Origin: Actinomycetota bacterium | GTDB taxonomy: Bacteria > Actinomycetota > Actinomycetes > S36-B12 > UBA5976 | Length of the DNA stretch: 7,261 nt | NCBI GenBank assembly: GCA_947486505.1 | Contig: CANKTT010000069.1 | Span: forward strand, 1 to 7,261 | Direction of reading: 5' to 3' | Shown here: one piece after another, positions 1-4,767 of the stretch | Numbering within the stretch: the stretch's first letter is position 1 | Layout of the letters: each line of letters begins with the position of its first letter | Made by a program: the position numbers and the translations under genes | Notes under the pieces: generated by a model | What the model was told of the DNA's origin: nothing | The model's database searches: none | Seen by the model: only the letters and a program-made list of their open reading frames with translations

Positions 1-613
1 GGGCATGGCAGGTGGTAGCGCAGATGCAGCAGCGACACTTTTAGCCTGCGATGCATATTGGAATGCGGGAATTCCGCGCGATCAACTCGATGCAATGGCT
101 GCAACACTTGGATCCGATGTGCCGTTCATACTGCATGGTGGTTGTTCACTAGGAATCGGCCGTGGCGACGTGCTGTCACCGGTAATGATTCGGGGAAGTT
201 TCCATTGGGTGTTTGCCACGTTCGATGATGGTTTATCAACCGCTCAGATTTATGAAAAGGCTGACGAGTTACGTGGCCTGGAATTTGAAAATGAACCCGA
301 AGTCCCAACCGAGTTATTCAGTGCCTTAGCAAGAGGCGATGCGCCCGCTCTTGGTCGTCTACTTCATAACGACTTGCAATTGGCTGCGATAACTTCGCGT
401 CCACTATTGGGTCGAGTTCTCGAGCAGGGAATCGATTTAGGTGCATTAGGTGCAATCATTTCTGGCAGTGGACCAACGTGCGCGTTCTTAGTTCGCGATG
501 AATCGAGTGCCATAGATTTAGTTGTTGCGCTGAGAGCTTCAGGCTTAGTTGATGATGTCCTGCATACCCATGGGCCAGTTCATGGTGCTCGAGTTATCTC
601 GACATCAAGATAA
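1..613 (+). CDS. ispE: 4-diphosphocytidyl-2-C-methyl-D-erythritol kinase, 3' part
   Basis: Only the C-terminal part is present; the reading frame (codons from base 2) runs in from the left edge, so the Met at base 5 is internal and not the start. IspE is a cytoplasmic GHMP-family kinase that phosphorylates CDP-methylerythritol at the 2-hydroxyl using ATP, in the MEP pathway to IPP and DMAPP. The fragment opens in the GHMP ATP-binding loop (GMAGGSADAAA, immediately at the left edge), continues with SDVPFILHGG, a typical IspE segment, and contains the third GHMP motif GAIISGSGPTCAFL about 50 residues before the end. The TAA stop is at 611-613. The family is usually about 300 residues, so roughly one third is missing. 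No frameshift is seen. The marR gene follows 18 bp downstream. Identification is secure from the motifs and from the position near glmU, pth and mfd, a common actinobacterial neighbourhood. Confidence 0.95.
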   Translation, partial: GMAGGSADAAATLLACDAYWNAGIPRDQLDAMAATLGSDVPFILHGGCSLGIGRGDVLSPVMIRGSFHWVFATFDDGLSTAQIYEKADELRGLEFENEPEVPTELFSALARGDAPALGRLLHNDLQLAAITSRPLLGRVLEQGIDLGALGAIISGSGPTCAFLVRDESSAIDLVVALRASGLVDDVLHTHGPVHGARVISTSR

Positions 614-618
614 TCTTC

Positions 619-624
619 TAGACT
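619..624 (+). promoter_or_regulatory. possible -10 box of a leaderless marR promoter
   Basis: TAGACT fits the actinobacterial -10 consensus TANNNT and ends seven bases before the marR ATG, so transcription could begin at the A of the start codon. No Shine-Dalgarno sequence is visible between the ispE stop and this ATG, which supports a leaderless transcript. No convincing -35 box is seen at the usual distance. Six-base matches are common by chance, so this is a candidate only. Confidence 0.4.
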
Positions 625-631
625 CTCTTAG

Positions 632-1147
632 ATGAGCACACCTGATGAAGTCGACCGAATTGTCGATGCTTGGCAGCAAGAGCGGCCGGATCTTGACGTT
701 GCTCCACTGCAAGTCTTGAGTCGAGTGTCGCGACTTGCCCGACACTTGGATATCGCCAGACGTGAAGCGTTTGCAGCAAATGACTTAGAGCCGGGTGAAT
801 TCGATGTACTGGCTGCTTTGCGCAGAACTGGAAAGCCATACGCGCTGACACCATCGGCGCTGATTTCACAAAACTTAGTAACAAGCGGAACTATGACTAA
901 TCGAATTGATCGCCTCGAATCTAAAGGCTTAGTAGCTCGCATGCCGGATCCAACGGATGGTCGTGGCGTCTTAGTGGAACTTACGCAATCTGGTAAGTCA
1001 GCCGTTGATCGCGCGCTTGAAGAATTGCTATCGCGTGAGAAATTGCTACTAGCAACAGTTTCGAAAACTGACCGCGAAAAGTTAGCAAGTGTATTGCGGG
1101 ATATCGTTTTACCGTTTGATGAAGAGTCAGCTGGATTGGAGAACTAG
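632..1147 (+). CDS. MarR-family transcriptional regulator
   Basis: This 171-residue protein is a cytoplasmic DNA-binding regulator of the MarR winged-helix family, which normally acts as a dimer on palindromic operators near its own or adjacent genes. The winged helix-turn-helix spans about residues 55-120. SGTMTNRIDRLESKGLVAR (85-103) is the recognition-helix region, followed by the wing DPTDGRG (106-112) with the characteristic Asp and Arg. Flanking helices at about 26-52 and 120-165 would form the dimer interface. Length is typical or slightly long (family about 140-170) because of a polar N-terminal extension. The ATG at 632 is the only good start; there is no Shine-Dalgarno sequence, but a TANNNT box lies seven bases upstream. 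It follows ispE by 18 bp on the same strand and converges with tetR. No ligand or target can be read from the sequence, so no gene name is given. Confidence 0.9.
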   Translation: MSTPDEVDRIVDAWQQERPDLDVAPLQVLSRVSRLARHLDIARREAFAANDLEPGEFDVLAALRRTGKPYALTPSALISQNLVTSGTMTNRIDRLESKGLVARMPDPTDGRGVLVELTQSGKSAVDRALEELLSREKLLLATVSKTDREKLASVLRDIVLPFDEESAGLEN

Positions 1148-1160
1148 CGCAAAACTAGTT
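1142..1160. repeat. inverted repeat containing both convergent stop codons
   Basis: AACTAG (1142-1147) and CTAGTT (1155-1160) are perfect inverted arms separated by seven bases, CGCAAAA. Each arm is the last sense codon plus stop (AAC TAG, Asn-stop) of one gene: marR on the plus strand and tetR on the minus strand. A six-base, mostly AU hairpin would be weak and neither side has a U-tract, so it is not a convincing intrinsic terminator, although it could mark the 3' ends of both transcripts. Confidence 0.5.
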
Positions 1161-1850
1161 GTCGATTCGTCTACTAATCAATCTTGGATTAATCTCAAGA
1201 CCCACGGCGCCGTTCCAGACTAGATTCACCAGGTGCGCAATAACTTCATCCTTTGGAGTGTCGCGTTCATCCAGCCACCACTGCCCAGTTAAAGCAACCA
1301 TTCCTACGAACATGTGTGCATACATCGGCGCCATTTGAAATGGGAAACCTCGTAATTTAAATTCTTTTGAAAGCAACTCTTCAACTCGCTGCGCTACATC
1401 TGAAAGAAGCGATGCGAAGCTTCCGGTAGCTGTAGCTGATGATGAGGCTGCTGGGGAATCGCGTAACAAAATCCGAAAGCCATCCGTGTTGGATTCGATG
1501 TAATCGAAAAGTGCAACTGCTGTTTGCTCCAAAAGTAAGCGAGGATGCACCGCAGTTAACGCCTTGGTAATGGAATTGAGCAGGTAAGTCATTTCGCGGT
1601 CGACGACTACAGCGTACAAACCGTCTTTAGATCCGAAGTGTTCGTAAACAACAGGCTTTGAGACATTTGCAGTATTTGCAATTTCTTCGACAGTTACTGA
1701 TTCGAAACCTTTTTCGGCAAAAAGCATGCGTCCCACTTCAACCAGCTGGGCGCGACGTTCGTGTCCGGTCATTCGAACTCGGTCGGCATCAGTTGCCCGA
1801 GAACGCCCGGACGTATCCAGGTCGTTTTCATGATCGTGTGTGATCGCCAC
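1155..1850 (-). CDS. TetR-family transcriptional regulator
   Basis: This 231-residue cytoplasmic repressor-type protein has an N-terminal TetR helix-turn-helix at about residues 31-78: the first helix around ERRAQLVEVGRMLFAEKG, then VTVEEIANTANVSKPVVYEHFGSKDGLY, a near-textbook family signature. The remainder is a helical ligand-binding and dimer domain, including APMYAHMFVGMVALTGQWW (174-192). The GTG start at 1850 is chosen because AAAGGA lies six bases upstream on the minus strand; the first 26 residues are then a polar extension. An internal ATG at 1772 lacks a good ribosome site. The gene is divergent from tRNA-Gln and glmU. From memory, Mycobacterium tuberculosis has a similarly placed TetR gene, Rv1019, between glmU and mfd, so this is probably the conserved neighbourhood regulator. 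Its ligand is unknown. A perfect inverted repeat upstream could be its operator. Confidence 0.92.
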   Translation of the reverse strand: MAITHDHENDLDTSGRSRATDADRVRMTGHERRAQLVEVGRMLFAEKGFESVTVEEIANTANVSKPVVYEHFGSKDGLYAVVVDREMTYLLNSITKALTAVHPRLLLEQTAVALFDYIESNTDGFRILLRDSPAASSSATATGSFASLLSDVAQRVEELLSKEFKLRGFPFQMAPMYAHMFVGMVALTGQWWLDERDTPKDEVIAHLVNLVWNGAVGLEINPRLISRRIDN

Positions 1851-1856
1851 CGAATT

Positions 1857-1862
1857 TCCTTT
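1857..1862 (-). promoter_or_regulatory. ribosome binding site of tetR, deciding the GTG start
   Basis: Read on the minus strand this is AAAGGA, six bases before GTG at 1850. It favours the 231-residue form over the internal ATG at 1772, which has no comparable Shine-Dalgarno sequence. Confidence 0.65.
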
Positions 1863-1883
1863 GCTTGAGATGCTTACTTGCTC

Positions 1884-1889
1884 AGAATA
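1884..1889 (-). promoter_or_regulatory. possible -10 box of tetR
   Basis: On the minus strand this reads TATTCT, a good TANNNT box, 33 bases upstream of the tetR start codon. It would give a leader of roughly 25-30 bases containing the AAAGGA ribosome site. No clear -35 box is seen at 16-18 bases; TTGCAC lies too close, at 13 bases. Confidence 0.35.
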
Positions 1890-1892
1890 CGA

Positions 1893-1922
1893 GGTGATTT
1901 AGGTGCAATCAGCGGAATCACC
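1893..1922. promoter_or_regulatory. inverted repeat, candidate TetR operator
   Basis: GGTGATT (1893-1899) and AATCACC (1916-1922) are perfect 7-bp inverted arms around a 16-bp spacer. They lie immediately upstream of the proposed tetR -10 box, over the place where a -35 element would sit. TetR regulators commonly control themselves through palindromes in this position. The spacing is longer than in many TetR operators, so the assignment is inference. Confidence 0.35.
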
Positions 1923-2011
1923 ATTACGTATGACTTGCTTGGCGAAATCAACTCACATTTAGGATACCGTGTCCGCAATTAGACATTGCTTCGAGCAAAA
2001 CCCTATTCGTT

Positions 2012-2041
2012 TTGGGAATCTTGCCCATTGGCGAATAAGAT
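2012..2041 (+). promoter_or_regulatory. probable promoter of tRNA-Gln
   Basis: TTGGGA (2012-2017) and TAAGAT (2036-2041) are separated by 18 bases and resemble a housekeeping sigma promoter. Transcription would start near 2048, giving a leader of about 18 bases before the mature tRNA 5' end. The transcript could read on into glmU because no terminator is visible after the tRNA. Confidence 0.45.
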
Positions 2042-2048
2042 TTGCAGG

Positions 2049-2062
2049 CAGGCCGAGGCCTG
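2049..2062. repeat. 14-bp GC-rich perfect palindrome before tRNA-Gln
   Basis: CAGGCC-GA-GGCCTG is symmetric over all 14 positions apart from its two central bases. As RNA it would form a five-pair hairpin with a CGAG loop. It begins at the predicted transcription start and ends three bases before the tRNA, so it could be a leader hairpin or a protein-binding site over the start point. Confidence 0.5.
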
Positions 2063-2065
2063 TAT

Positions 2066-2136
2066 TCCCGGATCGTCTAATGGCAGGACAGCACTCTTTG
2101 GAGGTGCTTATCGTGGTTCGAATCCACGTCCGGGAG
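2066..2136 (+). tRNA. tRNA-Gln, anticodon TTG
   Basis: A full cloverleaf can be folded. The acceptor stem 2066-2072 pairs with 2129-2135 over seven perfect pairs. The D stem GTCT/GGAC encloses a seven-base loop with GG. The anticodon stem GCACT/GGTGC encloses the loop CTTTGGA, with U33 and anticodon TTG at 2098-2100. A four-base variable region is followed by the T stem CGTGG/CCACG and loop TTCGAAT. The discriminator is G at 2136 and the next bases are CAA, so the CCA end is not encoded and must be added enzymatically. The U1-A72 pair and G73 are known glutamine-tRNA features, and U1-A72 is an identity element for the GatCAB amidotransferase used by most actinomycetes. It reads CAA codons, and CAG by wobble. 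Confidence 0.95.
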
Positions 2137-2150
2137 CAAGCTTGAAAGAG

Positions 2151-2156
2151 TAAACT
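2151..2156 (+). promoter_or_regulatory. possible -10 box of a leaderless glmU promoter
   Basis: TAAACT matches TANNNT and ends six bases before the glmU GTG at 2163, the spacing expected if transcription starts at the start codon itself. No usable Shine-Dalgarno sequence is present: GGGA at 2157-2160 is too close to the start. A recognisable -35 is missing; it would fall in the 3' end of the tRNA. Confidence 0.45.
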
Positions 2157-2162
2157 GGGAAC

Positions 2163-3608
2163 GTGGAAATAACGGGCGAACAATCTTCTCGGCCCGCAGC
2201 AATTATTGTCCTGGCTGCTGGTGCTGGCACTCGAATGAAATCCACGAAACCTAAAGTTCTCCATGAAGTTTTGGGTTTAACTTTGGTAGACCACGTTTTG
2301 CTCGCGGCATCCAAGTTAGACAGTGAAAAGACTTTGGTCATCATTGGTCACGGTCGGGATCAAGTTCAAGCGCATTTAACCAAGACTCACCCAGCTGTTG
2401 CTACTGCGATCCAAGACGAGCAAAATGGTACGGGCCATGCCGCAAAGATTGCATTAGAGGCCCTGGGCGAACTATCTGGTCCAGTCCTGGTTCTAGCCGG
2501 TGACACCCCGCTACTAACTACTTCGGATATGCAACTTACGCTAAACGCCTTGGCTGGAAAATCCGCCGCTGTTTTAACGGCGCATCTAGCTGACCCAACT
2601 GGCTATGGTCGCATCCTGCGCAATGCGACAGATGGATTCGAAAAAATCGTTGAACACCGAGATGCGAATGAATCTCAACGAACGATTACCGAAATCAACT
2701 CTGGTGTGTACGCTTTCGACGCCAGGTTACTTGCTGAAAGTCTTGCAAAGTTAACGACGGATAATTCGCAAGGGGAGCAGTATCTAACTGATGTGCTTGA
2801 AATCCTGCGAAGTGAAGGACATGAAGTAGCTGCTGTTGTGACGACAGAAGAGAACATTCTTGGAGTTAACGACCGCCGCCAACTTGCCGATGCTGGCGCA
2901 TTGTTGCGAAGCCGCATAAACAATGAATGGATGATGGCAGGCGTCACGATGGTGGATCCAAACACAGTATGGATTGATCGAACTGCAGTGCTTGAATCCG
3001 ATGTAACACTTTTGCCAAATGTTTCAATCACGGGATCCAGCTCAATTCGTGGTGGATCGACCATTGGCCCAGATTGTTCATTACATGACACGATTGCTGA
3101 TCATTGCGCAACAGTTGTTCGTACGACTTCAAATGGCGCAGTTATCGGCGAAGGCGCAAACGTTGGCCCTTACACCTACTTGCGCCCAGGCACAGTCCTT
3201 GGTGCCGGTGCAAAAGCAGGTGGCTTCGTAGAAATGAAGAATGCCAATCTTGGCGCCAAAGCAAAAGTTCCGCATCTTTCATACGTTGGTGATGCCACGA
3301 TTGGCGAAGGAACCAATATCGGCGCCGCAACAGTTTTTGTAAATTACGACGGTCAAGAAAAGCATCACACCCATGTCGGCAGTCATGTTCGAATTGGCAG
3401 CGACACTATGTTGGTTGCGCCGCTCGTTATTGGTGATGGGGCGTATACCGCTGCGGGTTCGGTAATCACGGAAGATGTTCCCGCTGGATCAATGGCAGTT
3501 GGCCGCGCCCGCCAACGCAACATTGTTGACTGGGTGTTGCGACGTAGACCCGGTAGTGACTCAGCTAACGCTGCACTGGCAGACTCAACTCATAAGAACT
3601 CCAAGTAA
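2163..3608 (+). CDS. glmU: bifunctional UDP-N-acetylglucosamine pyrophosphorylase / glucosamine-1-phosphate N-acetyltransferase
   Basis: GlmU is a cytoplasmic trimer making UDP-GlcNAc for peptidoglycan. Its C-terminal domain acetylates glucosamine-1-phosphate with acetyl-CoA and its N-terminal domain transfers UMP from UTP. At 481 residues it has normal actinobacterial length. The uridyltransferase domain (about 1-235) begins with LAAGAGTRMKSTKPK (17-31), followed by QNGTGHA (87-93) and AGDTPLL around 112-118, with the metal-binding Asp at 114. The left-handed beta-helix (about 260-460) shows repeated hexapeptides and the active-site segments YLRPGTVLG, FVEMKNA, VPHLSYVGDA (catalytic-type His about 371) and FVNYDGQEKHHT. 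The GTG start is inferred from conserved length; the TANNNT box six bases upstream suggests a leaderless message. It lies 26 bp after tRNA-Gln and 10 bp before prs, with which it probably forms an operon. The C-terminal tail (about 462-481) is polar and low in complexity, as is common in this phylum. Confidence 0.97.
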   Translation: MEITGEQSSRPAAIIVLAAGAGTRMKSTKPKVLHEVLGLTLVDHVLLAASKLDSEKTLVIIGHGRDQVQAHLTKTHPAVATAIQDEQNGTGHAAKIALEALGELSGPVLVLAGDTPLLTTSDMQLTLNALAGKSAAVLTAHLADPTGYGRILRNATDGFEKIVEHRDANESQRTITEINSGVYAFDARLLAESLAKLTTDNSQGEQYLTDVLEILRSEGHEVAAVVTTEENILGVNDRRQLADAGALLRSRINNEWMMAGVTMVDPNTVWIDRTAVLESDVTLLPNVSITGSSSIRGGSTIGPDCSLHDTIADHCATVVRTTSNGAVIGEGANVGPYTYLRPGTVLGAGAKAGGFVEMKNANLGAKAKVPHLSYVGDATIGEGTNIGAATVFVNYDGQEKHHTHVGSHVRIGSDTMLVAPLVIGDGAYTAAGSVITEDVPAGSMAVGRARQRNIVDWVLRRRPGSDSANAALADSTHKNSK

Positions 3609-3618
3609 AGGAAACTAG

Positions 3619-4599
3619 ATGACTGGAATCACGCAAAGTAATGCAAAGCGGATGGTTCTCATCGCAGGAAGGTCACACCCTGAACTTGCGCAAGCGGTTG
3701 CAGATCACCTTGGTACCGAACTAGTTCCAACCCGCGCTTACAACTTTGCCAATGGCGAAATATTTGTGCGATTCGAAGAATCCATTCGTGGCTGCGATGT
3801 CTTCGTGCTACAGACCCATACCGCTCCAGTTAACGAATGGATCATGGAGCATTTGCTAATGGTTGATGCTTTAAAGCGGGCATCAGCGAAACGCATCACA
3901 GTTGTCGCACCCTTTTATGGCTATGCCCGTCAAGATAAAAAGCATTCTGGACGCGAACCTATCTCAGCACGCTTGATGGCCGACCTTTTCGCGGCTGCTG
4001 GCGCTGATCGATTGATGAGCGTGGACTTGCATACCGCACAAATTCAAGGTTTTTTTGACGGACCAGTAGACCACTTGTTTGCTTTACCAATCTTGGCGGC
4101 TCATGTTGGTCGCACAGTTGATAGCAGCAAGATCACCGTTGTTTCACCAGATGCAGGACGCGTTCGGGTTGCCGAACGGTGGACCGATATTTTGGGCGCT
4201 CCACTTGCCATCATGCACAAGCGTCGTGACCCAGACGTGCCAAATGAAGCCAAAGTACTTGAAGTTGTTGGTGATGTGAAGGGTCGAATATGTGTTGTCG
4301 TTGACGACATGATCGATACTGGTGGCACCATTGTGAAGGCGTCAGAGGCATTATTCGAAAATGGCGCATCCGATGTAATCGTTACCGCTACGCACGGAAT
4401 CTTCTCATCACCTGCAGCACAGCGCCTACAGGACTCTGGAATTCGTGAAGTGATCGTAACTGACACGCTTCCGATTCCACCTGAAAATCAATTCCCAAGC
4501 CTGACGATTTTGCCAATTGCACCCTTGCTAGCCCGCGCAATCAAGGAAGTATTTGATGAAGGTTCCGTTGCCAGCTTGTTCGACCATGTTGGCGTCTAG
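3619..4599 (+). CDS. prs: ribose-phosphate pyrophosphokinase (PRPP synthetase)
   Basis: This cytoplasmic enzyme transfers pyrophosphate from ATP to ribose-5-phosphate to make PRPP, the precursor of purines, pyrimidines, NAD, histidine and tryptophan; in actinomycetes PRPP also supplies the arabinose donor of the cell wall. The 326-residue length is typical. Visible motifs are FANGE (43-47), the ATP-binding stretch YARQDKKHSGREPISA (102-117), SVDLHTAQIQGFF with metal-binding His138, SPDAGRVRVAE with Asp178, the flexible catalytic loop HKRRDP (200-205) and the PRPP-binding loop VVVDDMIDTGGT (226-237). The start is supported by AAAGGA at 3607-3612, six bases before the ATG and overlapping the glmU stop codon. 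It lies 10 bp after glmU, so co-transcription and perhaps partial coupling are likely. No key residue appears missing. Confidence 0.97.
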   Translation: MTGITQSNAKRMVLIAGRSHPELAQAVADHLGTELVPTRAYNFANGEIFVRFEESIRGCDVFVLQTHTAPVNEWIMEHLLMVDALKRASAKRITVVAPFYGYARQDKKHSGREPISARLMADLFAAAGADRLMSVDLHTAQIQGFFDGPVDHLFALPILAAHVGRTVDSSKITVVSPDAGRVRVAERWTDILGAPLAIMHKRRDPDVPNEAKVLEVVGDVKGRICVVVDDMIDTGGTIVKASEALFENGASDVIVTATHGIFSSPAAQRLQDSGIREVIVTDTLPIPPENQFPSLTILPIAPLLARAIKEVFDEGSVASLFDHVGV

Positions 4600-4645
4600 G
4601 AATTGCTTCTAAATTAAGGCTTTAAGTTACGTCCGTTTACTGGTT

Positions 4646-4674
4646 TTGGCCTTGGTCCAGACCTGGGCTAACCT
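4646..4674 (+). promoter_or_regulatory. possible rplY promoter
   Basis: TTGGCC (4646-4651) and TAACCT (4669-4674) are 17 bases apart, with a TANNNT -10. It would start transcription near 4681, inside the 5' arm of the first leader hairpin, giving a leader of nearly 90 bases. The -35 match is weak, and read-through from prs is equally possible because no terminator was found after prs. Confidence 0.3.
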
Positions 4675-4677
4675 AGG

Positions 4678-4699
4678 AGGGCTCCTCGGCGAGGGCCCT
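4678..4699 (+). promoter_or_regulatory. rplY leader hairpin 1, containing an anti-Shine-Dalgarno segment
   Basis: AGGGC (4678-4682) pairs with GCCCT (4695-4699). After a bulged T, CCTC (4684-4687) pairs with GAGG (4691-4694) around the loop GGC. The segment CTCCTCG (4682-4688) in its 5' arm and loop is also perfectly complementary to CGAGGAG (4755-4761), the rplY ribosome site. The hairpin is followed by A residues, not T residues, so it is not an intrinsic terminator on this strand. Forming hairpin 1 would free the ribosome site. Confidence 0.5.
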
Positions 4700-4718
4700 A
4701 AAAAGCCGTAATCGACGA

Positions 4719-4750
4719 AGGTCCGTTGTGGAGCTATCCATAAATGACCT
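4719..4750 (+). promoter_or_regulatory. rplY leader hairpin 2, just upstream of the ribosome site
   Basis: AGGTC (4719-4723) pairs with GACCT (4746-4750). After a 2x2 internal mismatch, TTGTGGA (4726-4732) pairs with TCCATAA (4737-4743), including one G-U pair, around the loop GCTA. The stem ends six bases before the GAGGAG ribosome site, and it is compatible with either state of the hairpin 1 region. Confidence 0.45.
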
Positions 4751-4755
4751 AGTAC

Positions 4756-4762
4756 GAGGAGA
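4756..4762 (+). promoter_or_regulatory. strong rplY ribosome binding site
   Basis: GAGGAGA lies five bases before the ATG at 4768 and is the best Shine-Dalgarno sequence in the window. Positions 4755-4761 can be masked by the complementary CTCCTCG at 4682-4688. Confidence 0.8.
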
Positions 4763-4767
4763 AATAC

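Noticed and set aside
1770..1772. Internal ATG as the tetR start
   Set aside because: It would remove a polar extension and still keep the helix-turn-helix, but it lacks a ribosome site, while GTG 1850 has AAAGGA at six bases. It remains a minor possibility.
1861..1991. TTGCTT repeated at 1861, 1935 and 1986
   Set aside because: The copies are short and unevenly spaced, with no shared flanks; probably chance.
1996..2014. CAAAAC/GTTTTG inverted repeat near the tRNA promoter
   Set aside because: The six-base, AT-rich arms with a seven-base loop are weak and likely by chance; overlap with the -35 region alone is not enough to call an operator.
1959..2344. Minus-strand reading frames across the tRNA and the glmU start
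   Set aside because: They overlap a well-folded tRNA and a clear glmU, and their translations resemble no family I recognise.
2675..3330. Alternative-frame reading frames inside glmU on both strands
   Set aside because: The glmU frame shows continuous conserved motifs here; these are shadows of its biased codons.
4101..4466. 121-residue minus-strand reading frame inside prs
   Set aside because: It lies wholly within conserved prs motifs, has low-complexity Ser/Thr content and no ribosome site.
4678..4699. Strong GC hairpin after prs, considered as a rho-independent terminator
   Set aside because: It is followed by AAAAAG on the plus strand and not by a T-run, and on the minus strand the T-run would precede the hairpin. 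It fits better as an rplY leader element.
4744..4752. Two-codon upstream reading frame ATG ACC TAG in the rplY leader
   Set aside because: It has no Shine-Dalgarno sequence, is only two codons long and lies in the 3' arm of hairpin 2; such start-stop pairs are common by chance.
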